Assembly (NCBI GenBank): GCA_903929475.1
Contig: CAIYUV010000112.1
Coordinates: forward strand, 1 to 32,743
From: an uncultured Spartobacteria bacterium
GTDB taxonomy: Bacteria > Verrucomicrobiota > Verrucomicrobiia > Chthoniobacterales > Chthoniobacteraceae
Direction: 5' to 3'
Length of the DNA: 32,743 bases
Under the pieces are notes generated by a model. It had not been told where the DNA came from and ran no database searches. It saw only the letters and a list, made by a program, of their open reading frames with translations. Shown piece after piece: positions 1 through 7,737 of the stretch; position 1 is the stretch's first letter; each line of letters starts with the position of its first letter. The translations under genes were made by a program, and so were the position numbers.

Positions 1-309
1 TTCGACGTGCCCTTTGAGCACGCCATCTTCGGCGGCCCCGCCCGCAGCGAAAGCCGCAACTACTGGCTCCGCCGCGAACAAGCCGAGCCCGTCCTCATCC
101 CCGACATCTCCAGCTTTGGGGAAAAGGACAAAACCACCGGACAGCAAAACTGGGAGCAAGTCCCCGCTGGCACCGCCCTCGAAGGCCTCCTCCTTCCCAT
201 CCCGCCCGGAAAAGACTACCGCCTGCTCAAAGTCCTCACCCAACCCGCCACCCCCGACCAACTCGCCCGCCTCGGCAACGACCGCGCTCCGGTCTTTGTA
301 GTGTTATGA
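1..309 (+). CDS. C-terminal part of an unrecognised protein (5' end outside window)
   Basis: The reading frame is open from the first base of the window and ends at a TGA at 307-309. A GTG lies at 7, but the frame continues upstream of it, so this is most likely the C-terminal ~102 residues of a longer protein and not a gene starting here. The visible part is rich in Pro, Gly and Ala and has no membrane segment or motif I recognise. Base composition is GC-rich, like the bulk of the window and unlike the AT-richer genes that follow. This marks the left edge of the putative island beginning around 310. No function is assigned. Confidence 0.55.
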   Translation, partial: FDVPFEHAIFGGPARSESRNYWLRREQAEPVLIPDISSFGEKDKTTGQQNWEQVPAGTALEGLLLPIPPGKDYRLLKVLTQPATPDQLARLGNDRAPVFVVL

Positions 310-508
310 AGAGACAACAGGGACAGCCTTGCTCTCCCAATTTACACTCGCCAAGAGGGGAGCAAAGACGGAGGATTATAAACTAATTCTATGAGTATTT
401 TACACCCACGAACAGGGCGCGTGCAAACGAGCGAATCCCCACTCCTCTGGCCTCCACGCAGGTGATGCCAAGATACATTTCGCGACCTCAGAAAGGACAC
501 CATTACCC

Positions 509-757
509 ATGCAAAATGCAAAAAATCTGACTGACCCTTCTTCATCCGAGGAAACGTTCAGGCGCTGTATTGGTGCCGCGCTTGTCTTTCTGAAAACAAA
601 TCCATCGATCCGAAACTCAAAACTGCGCGAAATCACCGGCATCGAATACGATCAGGCAATCATCTTCTTTAACCGCGCCATTCAGGAGAAGATTTTGGTG
701 CGCAAGGGCCACGCCAGCGGCACTCACTATATCCTCCCCAACCGGAGCAATGAATAA
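509..757 (+). CDS. Small winged-helix-like protein upstream of the methyltransferase
   Basis: An 82-residue protein starting at ATG 509, with a purine-rich GAAAGGA about 11 nt upstream. The pattern of a charged helix (NSKLREITGIEYDQA), a second helix (IIFFNRAIQEKILVRKG) and a short hairpin ending in THYIL resembles a small winged helix-turn-helix DNA-binding fold. It sits 21 bp before the methyltransferase gene on the same strand and is AT-rich like its neighbours, so it probably belongs to the same transcription unit. By analogy with controller proteins of restriction-modification systems it could regulate the module, but it lacks the classical Xre-type HTH of C proteins. It could instead be a DNA-recognition accessory. 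The fold is judged by eye only. Confidence 0.6.
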   Translation: MQNAKNLTDPSSSEETFRRCIGAALVFLKTNPSIRNSKLREITGIEYDQAIIFFNRAIQEKILVRKGHASGTHYILPNRSNE

Positions 758-778
758 CATCTTTAACCAACTTAAAAT

Positions 779-1981
779 ATGGCGAACAGAAATCTAACAA
801 GTGCCAAAAGGGCAAAAAACGATGAGTTTTACACGCAATACGCCGATATTCAGAAAGAGATTGAGGCATATCTTGAATTCGACGCCGATGCATTTCGCGG
901 CAAGGTGGTTTATTGTAATTGCGACGATCCTTATGAGAGCAATTTTTTTCGATATTTTGTGCTCAACTTCAACAAGCTTGGATTGAAACAGCTCATCACG
1001 ACCAGTTACAAACCCTCACCGGTAGCCAACACACAACTGGAGTTGTATGGCGATGACCAAACTCTCCCAAATTCAAAAGGCCGCCCTAAAATAAGTGCCA
1101 ATAAATTCCTCATCAATGAAGTGCATAAAATTGGCAGCGAAAGCGAGTTCAACTTGATGGCTGTGGCCAAGAAGTTAAAGGCAAACAAAAACAACGAATG
1201 GACGCCACTTGATGGCGACGGCGACTTCCGCAGTGATGAATGTATAAGTCTGCTCAAGCAAACTGACATCGTGGTAACAAATCCGCCATTCTCCTTGTTC
1301 CGCGAATACGTTAAGCAGCTTTTTGATTACAACAAAAAGTTTGTGATTATCGGCAACAAGAATGCCATCACTTACAAGGAAACCTTTCCGTTAATTAAAT
1401 CGAACAGGATGTGGGTTGGCACAACAAGCTTCAATAAGGACTTGTTATTTATATCGCCGGAAAAAGTCGAACCTACGAAAATGCCAAAGACCGCAACACG
1501 AATCGTCGATGGTGTTGCATACTTACGATCACCATCAATTTGGCTCACCAATCTCGACCACGGACGCCGTCATCAGCCATTACCACTAATGACGATGAAG
1601 GAGAATTTGAAATACAGTAAGCACAAAGAAATTAAAGGTAAAACAAAGTATTCCAAATACGACAATTACGATGCCATAGAAGTGCCATTTACAGATGCGA
1701 TCCCGAGCGACTATAGCGGAGCCATGGGCGTGCCAGTCAGTTTTTTGGATAAATATAATCCTGATCAGTTCGAAATTTTGGGAACCAGCGATAATGGTCT
1801 AGTTGATGATAAATTCAAAACGACTCCGGGGTTAACAAAGAAATTCGTCGTTGATTATTACGCAGCGGGCGGCACGGGGGCATATAAGGAAGGTAATCCA
1901 ACGGCCGGTATTTATGAGAATAACGTAGCCAAGATGGCGTATAAGCGCATTTTTATTAAACACAAAAAACCCACCAAATGA
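779..1981 (+). CDS. EcoRI-family adenine-specific DNA methyltransferase
   Basis: A 400-residue protein. Its N-terminus ([20 protein letters not shown], then [16 protein letters not shown]) closely resembles M.EcoRI as I remember it, including the DEFYTQY and VYCNCDDP stretches. A catalytic motif IV NPPF of N6-adenine methyltransferases lies near residue 168 ([14 protein letters not shown]). The family transfers a methyl group from S-adenosylmethionine to adenine N6 in a specific DNA site and so protects host DNA. It is somewhat longer than M.EcoRI (about 325 aa). The stop overlaps the next gene's start (ATGA at 1978-1981), implying translational coupling to the DUF262-HNH protein. There is no clear Shine-Dalgarno; the leader is A-rich. 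It is AT-richer than the core genes here, consistent with transfer. The recognition site cannot be deduced. Confidence 0.9.
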   Translation: MANRNLTSAKRAKNDEFYTQYADIQKEIEAYLEFDADAFRGKVVYCNCDDPYESNFFRYFVLNFNKLGLKQLITTSYKPSPVANTQLELYGDDQTLPNSKGRPKISANKFLINEVHKIGSESEFNLMAVAKKLKANKNNEWTPLDGDGDFRSDECISLLKQTDIVVTNPPFSLFREYVKQLFDYNKKFVIIGNKNAITYKETFPLIKSNRMWVGTTSFNKDLLFISPEKVEPTKMPKTATRIVDGVAYLRSPSIWLTNLDHGRRHQPLPLMTMKENLKYSKHKEIKGKTKYSKYDNYDAIEVPFTDAIPSDYSGAMGVPVSFLDKYNPDQFEILGTSDNGLVDDKFKTTPGLTKKFVVDYYAAGGTGAYKEGNPTAGIYENNVAKMAYKRIFIKHKKPTK

Positions 1982-3147
1982 CACCAACTTTAAAAATCGA
2001 CATCACAGTCAAAGCAATTTGCGACGGGTTTGTTTACAACGAACTGGAAGGCAAAGGGCTTTTCGGTTTGTCTGGAAAGCTGACTATACAGCCGGAGTAT
2101 CAGCGCAACTATATCTATGCTTCCGACGGCGGCAAAAGAGAGACTGCGGTCATTGAATCAGCCCTCAAAGGCTATCCGCTTGGGTTGATATATTTTAACA
2201 AGTTGAACGATGGCAGCCTCGAAGTATTAGACGGGCAACAGCGCATCACCAGCCTTGGTCGTTTTGTGACTGGAAAATTTGCCATCAAAGATGACGACGG
2301 GAATGAGCAATATTTCGGCGGCATGGCAAAAGATAAGATAGCCAAGATATTGGAAACAAAGCTGACTATTTATGAATGCGAAGGCGAGGAAACCGAAATC
2401 AAGCAATGGTTCAAAACCATCAACATTGCCGGGGTTCCGCTCAATGAGCAGGAATTGCTAAACGCAATCTATTCTGGTCCGTTTGTGACGCTGGGCAAGG
2501 CAGAGTTCAGCAACAGTCAAAATGCCAACATCCAGAAATGGAGCGCCTTTATTCGTGGCAGCGCTAATCGACAGGATTTTTTGGAACGGGCTTTGGATTG
2601 GGTGAGCCAAGGCAATATCAGCGATTACATGAGCAAGCATCGCAAAGATAAAAACATCAAAGAGCTTAAAACCTATTTCAACACCGTCATTGACTGGATT
2701 GAGAGCGTGTTTCCCGATGCTGAAAGCGAGATGTGCGGTCTGGAGTGGGGTCGGCTTTACGAAGAATACCACACGAAAGCCTACAATCCCGCAAAGGTAT
2801 TAGCGGACGTGCAAAAGCTCTACTGCGATTCCTACGTCAAAAACCGCAGGGGCATTTACGAATATATTCTCGGGGGATCTAAGGATACAAAATTGCTGGA
2901 TGTCCGAGTCTTTGATGAGGCTACGAAAAAATCCGTTTTTGCAACCCAGTCTAAAAAGGCTGAATCAAAAGATGAATCAAACTGTCCGCTTTGTGCCCTC
3001 GGGCATGACGCCAATAAAACAAAGATATGGAAGCTTGCCGAAATGGATGCCGACCATGTAGCTGCGTGGAGCAAGGGCGGTGCGACAAATGTCAAAAACT
3101 GCGAAATGTTGTGCAAAACACACAATAGGGCAAAAGGAAATAGATAG
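1978..3147 (+). CDS. DUF262 (GmrS/ParB-like) protein with C-terminal HNH nuclease
   Basis: A 389-residue protein whose start overlaps the methyltransferase stop by four bases. The N-terminal third has DUF262 hallmarks: PEYQRNYIY near residue 40, then [12 protein letters not shown], then the signature [10 protein letters not shown] near residue 86. DUF262 domains drive NTP-dependent restriction in GmrSD, BrxU and SspE. The last ~55 residues form a zinc-containing HNH nuclease: a CPLC pair, [12 protein letters not shown], an Asn, and [12 protein letters not shown]. The combination suggests a nuclease, and its coupling to an EcoRI-type methyltransferase suggests the restriction partner of a modification enzyme. 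A modification-dependent (type IV-like) mode is the main alternative. It differs from GmrSD and SspE, which carry DUF1524-type HNH domains. Domain calls are strong; the role is inferred. Confidence 0.87.
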   Translation: MTPTLKIDITVKAICDGFVYNELEGKGLFGLSGKLTIQPEYQRNYIYASDGGKRETAVIESALKGYPLGLIYFNKLNDGSLEVLDGQQRITSLGRFVTGKFAIKDDDGNEQYFGGMAKDKIAKILETKLTIYECEGEETEIKQWFKTINIAGVPLNEQELLNAIYSGPFVTLGKAEFSNSQNANIQKWSAFIRGSANRQDFLERALDWVSQGNISDYMSKHRKDKNIKELKTYFNTVIDWIESVFPDAESEMCGLEWGRLYEEYHTKAYNPAKVLADVQKLYCDSYVKNRRGIYEYILGGSKDTKLLDVRVFDEATKKSVFATQSKKAESKDESNCPLCALGHDANKTKIWKLAEMDADHVAAWSKGGATNVKNCEMLCKTHNRAKGNR

Positions 3148-3187
3148 AGTATTCTTAACTTAATGGTGTGGAAATAGGGGCATCTAG

Positions 3188-3218
3188 GAATGGCACTCAA
3201 TAGAAAAGAGTGCCATTC
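3188..3218. terminator. Hairpin between convergent genes
   Basis: A perfect 11-bp inverted repeat (GAATGGCACTC ... GAGTGCCATTC) with a 9-nt A-rich loop lies between the stop of the DUF262-HNH gene and the stop of the convergent RelA/SpoT gene. The 3' T tract is weak (TTGT), so it may work poorly as an intrinsic terminator. Its position suits a shared, bidirectional transcription end. Confidence 0.55.
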
Positions 3219-3308
3219 TTGTCAGTCCCTACTTCCTAACGACATCAAAAGAGGAAATCTTTCGGCAGGAGGAAGAGTATAAAAAACAGAGGGCGACGAG
3301 GAAAAGGG

Positions 3309-3857
3309 CTAGATATATTCGTCCCCAACAACGCGCGTCACATATCCGGCGAATTTGTTGGTATCTAAAAAATAGTTTGGATACGCGGCCCTAAGAGCGG
3401 CGACTGATTCTACCGAAACAAGCACAGCGTCTTTATTGTCACCACGAATCTTCTCCTCGATTTCCAAGTAGTCTTGAGATGCCCGATCTAGAAGTTTTGA
3501 AGGATAGCCAGTAATTTTGATGGTTTTATTTGCAGCATCCAAAACCATCAAAAAGTAATGAGCATTTGGGGGCGCTGTATCAAGTTGCTGCAATGCCGAT
3601 CCGTATGTTTGTAATCTGGACCGAACGTCTAGCGATTGTGCATACTGTCTTACCTCTTTTCTGATGTCATCTATGTTATCAGGAATGCCGGGGACTTTGG
3701 GTGTGTTTTCAATATGAGCCAGCACTCCCGACATTAGCGCAAAAAACCTCAGCCAATCTCTTTCACCTTGGCTCGATTTCAACGCCTGCCGAATGAATGT
3801 TCCCACCGTTTCTACTGCGGTTGCCCAAACGTGCTGCATTTGCGATCTGAGCTGCAC
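3309..3857 (-). CDS. C-terminal fragment of the RelA/SpoT-domain protein
   Basis: This is the in-frame continuation after the TAA. The nearest possible restart is a GTG at 3857 with no visible ribosome-binding site, so separate translation is doubtful. It starts inside the EVQLRSQMQHVWA block and continues with the alpha-helical region (TVGTFIRQALKSSQGERDWLR) and a C-terminal domain ending in AAYPNYFLDTNKF, as in intact relatives. It ends at a TAG at 3309-3311. Confidence 0.5.
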   Translation of the reverse strand: MQLRSQMQHVWATAVETVGTFIRQALKSSQGERDWLRFFALMSGVLAHIENTPKVPGIPDNIDDIRKEVRQYAQSLDVRSRLQTYGSALQQLDTAPPNAHYFLMVLDAANKTIKITGYPSKLLDRASQDYLEIEEKIRGDNKDAVLVSVESVAALRAAYPNYFLDTNKFAGYVTRVVGDEYI

Positions 3858-3863
3858 TTCGAT

Positions 3864-4340
3864 TTATAGGCCATTGTAGGTAGTTTTTCGCTCACTGATG
3901 TAGCGATAAACTAAATGGACGCCACGGTAGCCAGAAGACTTGGGCGATTTTATGTAATCATCGCAATTTGAAAGCTTGTGACGAATTCGACTCGAAAGAA
4001 ACTTTTTCGCAAGGATTTCGACCTCTGAAACTCCTCTCATTACAGCGCGGCATCCTCCTATGTCCTGCATCATGGAAAGTCGCATAGAGGGGAATCTCTC
4101 AAGTTTTGCCGTGATAGAAGATAGCCTCTTTATCCGTTGAGCAATAATGCACTCGGGATCAATAATTCGCGCCCGCTTTCGCAAACTATCTTGAAATATG
4201 TTCAGAGGGTAATTGTGGGCAGATCGCCAGTTCCCGATGATTTCAAGAGATTGGAGCATGGAGCCCATGTCCTCGGACACGAGATCGCTGCCTGCCCTAT
4301 CTACTTGGGTTTTTGAATACCGAGGGACTGCCCATGCCAT
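3864..4340 (-). CDS. N-terminal fragment of the RelA/SpoT-domain protein
   Basis: This is the open part of the interrupted gene before the TAA. The frame can be extended to a codon at 4382, but the residues upstream of MAWAVPRYSK do not look like the family, so ATG 4340 is preferred. It holds the substrate-binding half of the synthetase domain (KLERFPSMRL, MQDIGGCRAV, GYRGVHLVYRY) and ends at YNGL, just before the block with the catalytic Glu. The fragment should therefore be inactive on its own. Confidence 0.6.
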   Translation of the reverse strand: MAWAVPRYSKTQVDRAGSDLVSEDMGSMLQSLEIIGNWRSAHNYPLNIFQDSLRKRARIIDPECIIAQRIKRLSSITAKLERFPSMRLSMMQDIGGCRAVMRGVSEVEILAKKFLSSRIRHKLSNCDDYIKSPKSSGYRGVHLVYRYISERKTTYNGL

Positions 4341-4791
4341 ACAGCGACAAAATACAGGGCGGGCAGCAGCCTTGGAAATCAAAATTTATGGAATCATTCC
4401 ACATTTTTAACCACTCCGCCCCGTCACGGGTTTCTATCTCTGTTGTTTCCATGTGTGTTTTAAGTATATAATTACCCTGATTTCGGGCAGTTCCGTTGGG
4501 GCTCATTGGGCGAATGGTGCGTGTCATTGCGCATCCTCAGGGACTCATTTTCGGCGTTCGGGTTGAGGCGTTCTTGCTTATAACAGGCTTTTCATTTGCT
4601 TATGGGGTGAGTGGGCGGATGTTGGAGCCATGAATACGAAACCCTGTTCATCACGGCCCCGTCGGGGCAGGCTTTGGCGCTGAGGATGTGGGAGCGTTGC
4701 CGGGGGCGGTAGGTTTGGCAGGTCGGGCGAAGGGTTTTTTCGGGGAAAAGGCGGGTTCTTCTCTGTTGGGCGGGGTTTCCGTAGCGTCGGA
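4341..4791. other. Non-coding stretch between the island and the palindrome array
   Basis: I find no convincing gene here. The minus-strand frame 4297-4527 has no recognisable content and mostly overlaps the N-terminus of the RelA/SpoT gene. An AT-rich patch around 4455-4480 (AAGTATATAATTACC) is the likeliest place for a promoter of the minus-strand RelA/SpoT gene, but no clean -35/-10 pair is evident. Composition turns from AT-rich to GC-rich at about 4560-4620, which I take as the right edge of the transferred segment. Confidence 0.4.
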
Positions 4792-5116
4792 GGAACATTC
4801 CTCTTTGAAGAAGGAACATTCCTTTTTGCGTTTGGAACATTCCTCTTTGAAGAAGGAACATTCCTTTCTGCATTTGGAACATTCCTCTTTGAGGAAGGAA
4901 CATTCCTTTTCGCGTTTGGAACATTCCTCTTTGCACAAGGAATGTTCCTCCAAGGCTGCGGAAGGTTCCAAGATGGCTCGGGAGGCTTTCACGATGGCGA
5001 TGGAGGGCGCGTCCCAGCGGGAGGAAAGGGCGACTTTTTGTGAGGTGAACGCTTTGCGCCGGTGGGGGTCGGGTTTCCCGGCTCCCTGCGGACAGTTCGA
5101 GAAAAACACAACATAG
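4688..5116 (+). CDS. Doubtful ORF spanning the 21-bp repeats (heptad-repeat peptide)
   Basis: A 142-codon frame from GTG 4688 translates the 21-bp array as a perfect heptad pattern (EHSSLKK, EHSFLRL, repeated). The unit length is divisible by three and contains no stop, so other frames and the opposite strand stay open as well (a GMFLLQR-type repeat on the minus strand). There is no ribosome-binding site, signal peptide or known domain, and the parts outside the array are low complexity. It ends 12 bp before the fibronectin-III gene. I think the DNA repeat is more likely the functional entity, but a coiled-coil-like peptide cannot be excluded. Confidence 0.2.
   Translation: MGALPGAVGLAGRAKGFFGEKAGSSLLGGVSVASEEHSSLKKEHSFLRLEHSSLKKEHSFLHLEHSSLRKEHSFSRLEHSSLHKECSSKAAEGSKMAREAFTMAMEGASQREERATFCEVNALRRWGSGFPAPCGQFEKNTT
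4792..4990. repeat. Phased array of GGAACATTCC palindromes, 21-bp period
   Basis: GGAACATTCC begins at 4792, 4813, 4834, 4855, 4876, 4897 and 4918. The reverse-complement form GGAATGTTCC follows at 4939, and degenerate units start at 4960 (GGAAGGTTCC) and 4981. Spacing is exactly 21 bp, with a 42-bp higher-order alternation of two spacer types (TCTTTGAAGAA-like and TTTTGCGTTT-like). The core is a near-palindrome centred on CA/TT. The array lies directly upstream of the fibronectin-III gene at 5129. Confidence 0.95.
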
Positions 5117-5128
5117 AAACCCAAAAAC

Positions 5129-5770
5129 ATGAAACCAAATGCAGCACAGTTAAGGGTCTCGCTCGGCTTTGCCGAAGCATCAGACCACATCGTCGAGGGC
5201 GTCGCAGGTGATGTCCTCGATAATCTATGGGGGAATCCGAATTTCAGTTCGGTGCCCTTCCCATCCACCACGCTGGCAGCCGCCCGCAATGAATTCCTGC
5301 AAGCCATGGCTGACATGGCACAGGGAGGCACGGCGGCGACAGCGGAAAAGAACAACAAGCGGGAGGCGCTCCTCGTAGTGCTTCGCCAGCTCGCCAGCTA
5401 CGTGCAGGACAACTGCGCCAACGACCTCGCCAAGCTGCTTTCCAGTGGCTTCGAGGCGGTGAGCACGAGCCGCACACGCGAGCCGCTGGTCACTCCGCTC
5501 ATCAAGGAAATCGTGAACGGAAACTCCGGCCAGCTCATCGTGAAAGTGACGCCGGTGAAAAACGCGAAGAGTTACGAAGTGCGCATCGCCATAGTCGCCC
5601 CCGGCGGTGCGACAGGCCCGTTCCAAATCGCAGGTGTTTTCACCGACTCGCGCCAGATGATCGTGGAGGACTTGACGCCCGGCACGACCTACATGGTGCA
5701 AGTCAGCGCCATCGGCGGAAGCACCGGCCAGAGCGGCTGGAGTGACCCCGTCATCCACATGTGCATGTGA
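5129..5770 (+). CDS. Fibronectin type III domain protein
   Basis: A 213-residue protein from ATG 5129; the leader is A-rich without a clear Shine-Dalgarno. The N-terminal ~125 residues are helical (LAAARNEFLQAMADMAQGG, then NNKREALLVVLRQLASYVQD, then NDLAKLLSSGFEAV). They resemble the conserved helical region of a PVC and Bacteroidetes family that ends in a fibronectin-III domain. The C-terminal ~85 residues are that Fn3 domain (KVTPVKNAKSYEVRI ... VEDLTPGTTYMVQVSAIGG ... SGWSDPV). There is no signal peptide or membrane segment, so its location is unclear. Function is unknown; Fn3 domains usually mediate protein or polysaccharide contacts. A strong terminator follows, and the palindrome array lies just upstream. 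It is GC-rich, like the core genome. Confidence 0.82.
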   Translation: MKPNAAQLRVSLGFAEASDHIVEGVAGDVLDNLWGNPNFSSVPFPSTTLAAARNEFLQAMADMAQGGTAATAEKNNKREALLVVLRQLASYVQDNCANDLAKLLSSGFEAVSTSRTREPLVTPLIKEIVNGNSGQLIVKVTPVKNAKSYEVRIAIVAPGGATGPFQIAGVFTDSRQMIVEDLTPGTTYMVQVSAIGGSTGQSGWSDPVIHMCM

Positions 5771-5816
5771 ACGGCGGAGGAAGCTCCGTCTGCGATCCCA
5801 CCGCCCGCAATTCACC

Positions 5817-5852
5817 AAGCCGCACGGCTCGCGCTGTGCGGCTTTGTTTTTT
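5817..5852 (+). terminator. Intrinsic terminator after the fibronectin-III gene
   Basis: AAGCCGCAC and GTGCGGCTT form a 9-bp GC-rich stem around a 10-nt loop, followed by TGTTTTTT. It lies 47 bp after the Fn3 stop codon and has the classical form. Confidence 0.85.
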
Positions 5853-5995
5853 CCAGCGATGACGAGGGCGGCGAAAGAGATTGCGTGTCACATTTTCAAA
5901 ATCTGCGCTATGGGTGGACGGATGCCTTCTTCAAGAATTGTCAGCTTTGTGCATGGAATACTCCGCCGCGTTCGGAATCATGCGCTTTCCCTTCT

Positions 5996-7012
5996 GTGAG
6001 ACGCGCCTTTCTGTGGCTATTTCAATTCGCAGCCACCGCGGCATTGCTGTGGTGGGTGTTTCACGATCCGTCGAAACAGCAGGCACTCCGAAATGCGGTC
6101 GAACACGCCGACTATCTGTGGCTCGCGGGCGGCGTGGCGGCGTATGGGGTTTTTGAAATTCTCGCGGGCATCCGCTGGCAAATCCTGCTGCGCGTGCAGG
6201 GTATCCGCATCTCGTGGTGGCGGCTTTACGGGCTGCTGATGGTGGGGCTTTTCTTCTCGCTCTTCATCCCCGGCGGCACCGGCGGCGATTTGGTGAAAGG
6301 CTACTATCTTTTAAAGGAAGCGCCCATAGGTCGGCGCACCTCCGCCGCGCTCAGTGTGGTGATGGATCGGTTGCTCGGCCTGCTTGGTGTCGCGGTGCTC
6401 ACGGGCACCGTCACCGCGCTGCGCTGGGACTGGCTCACGTCCGATCCGCTCAGCAAAAATTTCGTCCTCACCGGACTCGGCATCCTCGGCGTGTGTGTCT
6501 CGGGAATGCTGCTCGCGGGCATCGTCTCCGCCGCACGTCTCGTGCATCGCCTGCCGGAAAAAATGCCGGGGCGCAATTTCCTCGCCAGTGTCTCCGGCGC
6601 GTATTCGCTCTACGGTCGTGCATGGCTGGCCACGCTGGCAGCCATCATCATTTCCATCTGCGCACACTGCGCGCACTACACGACGTTCTGGTGCGCCGCG
6701 CGCTCGATAGATTCATCCGGCCCGCGCAAGCCCACGGCCATAGAACTCTACTCGGCGCTCCCCATCATCGAAACCGTCGCCGCACTTCCCATCACCCCCG
6801 GCGGACTCGGCACACGCGAAAAAGCATTCGACGACATCCTCACGCGCCTCGCCGATCTCTCCGACGGAATCGCGCCGTCCATTTCCATGCTCGGCTATTT
6901 CTGCATCGCATTCTGGGGTGTCATCGGCGGCTTCTTTTATTTGTTTTACCGCCCGAGCCGTCAGCAGCGCATTGCAGAACTCGCTGTTTCAAAAAACACA
7001 CTCTCACGCTGA
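5996..7012 (+). CDS. Lysylphosphatidylglycerol synthase TM-region/flippase-like membrane protein
   Basis: An integral membrane protein of the UPF0104/LPG_synthase_TM family. Several hydrophobic segments are visible (FLWLFQFAATAALLWWVF, GLLMVGLFFSLFIPGGTGGD, LGLLGVAVLTGTVTAL, AWLATLAAIIISICAHC), with the family signatures PGGTGGDLVKGYYL, VVMDRLLGLLG and LPITPGGLGTREKAF. Relatives without the synthase domain are thought to move or anchor lipid-linked substrates; the substrate here is unknown. I prefer the GTG at 5996, which puts the first membrane helix at the N-terminus and gives 338 residues. The frame also opens at a GTG at 5885, adding a hydrophilic stretch foreign to the family. Its TGA overlaps the ATG of the RibD-C gene by one base. 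Confidence 0.82.
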   Translation: MRRAFLWLFQFAATAALLWWVFHDPSKQQALRNAVEHADYLWLAGGVAAYGVFEILAGIRWQILLRVQGIRISWWRLYGLLMVGLFFSLFIPGGTGGDLVKGYYLLKEAPIGRRTSAALSVVMDRLLGLLGVAVLTGTVTALRWDWLTSDPLSKNFVLTGLGILGVCVSGMLLAGIVSAARLVHRLPEKMPGRNFLASVSGAYSLYGRAWLATLAAIIISICAHCAHYTTFWCAARSIDSSGPRKPTAIELYSALPIIETVAALPITPGGLGTREKAFDDILTRLADLSDGIAPSISMLGYFCIAFWGVIGGFFYLFYRPSRQQRIAELAVSKNTLSR

Positions 7013-7728
7013 TGCCCGCGAAATCTTCCCAATCCGCAACCGCAGTGCTCCCCCGCCCTTTCGTCACCGCAAACTTCGCCATCACCGCCGACGGACGCAT
7101 CTCCACGCGCAACCTCACGCCCGCGACTTTCTCCAGCCCGCGCGACAAACGCCGCCTCCTCGAAATCCGTTCCGGATGCGACGCCATCCTCGTCGGCGCA
7201 CGCACACTCTCCGCCGATTCGATGAAACTCGGCATCCCCGCCGACCTTCGTGCCGCACGCGAAAAACGACGCAAGGCCGCATGGCCGCTGCGAGTCATCG
7301 TCAGCAACACCGGCCGCCTCGACGCACGCGCACCATTTTTCACATCCGGCCTGCCAATGCCCGTCGTCTTCACCACGCGGAAAATCACCACGCGCAACTG
7401 CACCGCGCTCACCGGCCTCTGCGACCTCTACCTCCACCTCGCCGAGAAAGTGAACCTTTCTGCCGCACTCGCCACGCTCCGCGAAGACTACGGCATCAAA
7501 CGCCTCGTCTGCGAAGGCGGCGGCACGCTCCTGCGCGCATTGCTCGTCGCCGATCTCGTGGACGAACTCCACGTCACACTCTGCCCGCGCATTTTCGGCG
7601 GAACCAAAGCACCCACACTCACCGGAATCGCCGGCGAATTCCTCCCGCGCAGCACACAACTCCGCCTCACAGAAATGCTCCCCGTCGGCGACGAATGTTT
7701 CACCCGCTGGCGAGTCGTCCGCGCTTGA
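7012..7728 (+). CDS. RibD C-terminal-type (dihydrofolate reductase-fold) reductase
   Basis: A 238-residue protein starting at the ATG embedded in the upstream gene's stop (TGATG at 7010-7014). It matches the stand-alone RibD C-terminal domain: FVTANFAITADGRIST near the N-terminus, SGCDAILVGARTLSADS, then KRLVCEGGGTLLRALL, then DELHVTLCPRIFGG. This fold reduces 5-amino-6-ribosylamino-uracil phosphate with NADPH in riboflavin synthesis, but many single-domain members have other pyrimidine or pterin-like substrates. No deaminase domain is present, so it is not a complete RibD. No other riboflavin gene or FMN riboswitch is visible nearby. It is probably cytoplasmic and co-translated with the membrane protein. 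The exact substrate is uncertain. Confidence 0.85.
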   Translation: MPAKSSQSATAVLPRPFVTANFAITADGRISTRNLTPATFSSPRDKRRLLEIRSGCDAILVGARTLSADSMKLGIPADLRAAREKRRKAAWPLRVIVSNTGRLDARAPFFTSGLPMPVVFTTRKITTRNCTALTGLCDLYLHLAEKVNLSAALATLREDYGIKRLVCEGGGTLLRALLVADLVDELHVTLCPRIFGGTKAPTLTGIAGEFLPRSTQLRLTEMLPVGDECFTRWRVVRA

Positions 7729-7737
7729 GCATCCCGC

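Larger units (their letters stand above)
3309..4340 (-). pseudogene. RelA/SpoT-domain (p)ppGpp synthetase-like gene interrupted by an in-frame TAA
   Basis: A single reading frame on the minus strand encodes about 343 residues apart from one TAA at 3864-3866. The first part starts at ATG 4340 (MAWAVPRYSKTQV) and contains MQDIGGCRAV and DYIKSPKSSGYRGVHLVYRY, typical of the RelA/SpoT synthetase domain. The part after the stop continues in frame as IEVQLRSQMQHVWATAVE, the expected next block, whose Glu is catalytic in the family. Related proteins as I remember them read YNGLQIEIQLRS here, so a CAA or CAG to TAA change is the simplest explanation. The synthetase makes (p)ppGpp-type alarmones from ATP and GDP or GTP. 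Standalone members beside defence genes can act as toxins, but that is inference. Sequencing error is possible. Confidence 0.85.

Noticed and set aside
4297-4527. Minus-strand 76-codon ORF upstream of the RelA/SpoT gene
   Set aside because: No recognisable domain or ribosome-binding site; it overlaps the start of the RelA/SpoT gene in another frame.
4592-4936. Minus-strand ORF with repeated GMFLLQR-type units
   Set aside because: Its openness follows from the 21-bp unit length; the sequence outside the repeat has no coding character.
4792-4990. CRISPR array
   Set aside because: Units are only 21 bp and contiguous with no unique spacers of constant length; no cas gene is present.
6214-7011. 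Upstream extension of the RibD-C frame to 504 codons
   Set aside because: The first 266 codons overlap the membrane-protein gene and translate to Arg/His-rich low-complexity sequence; the family N-terminus starts at 7012.
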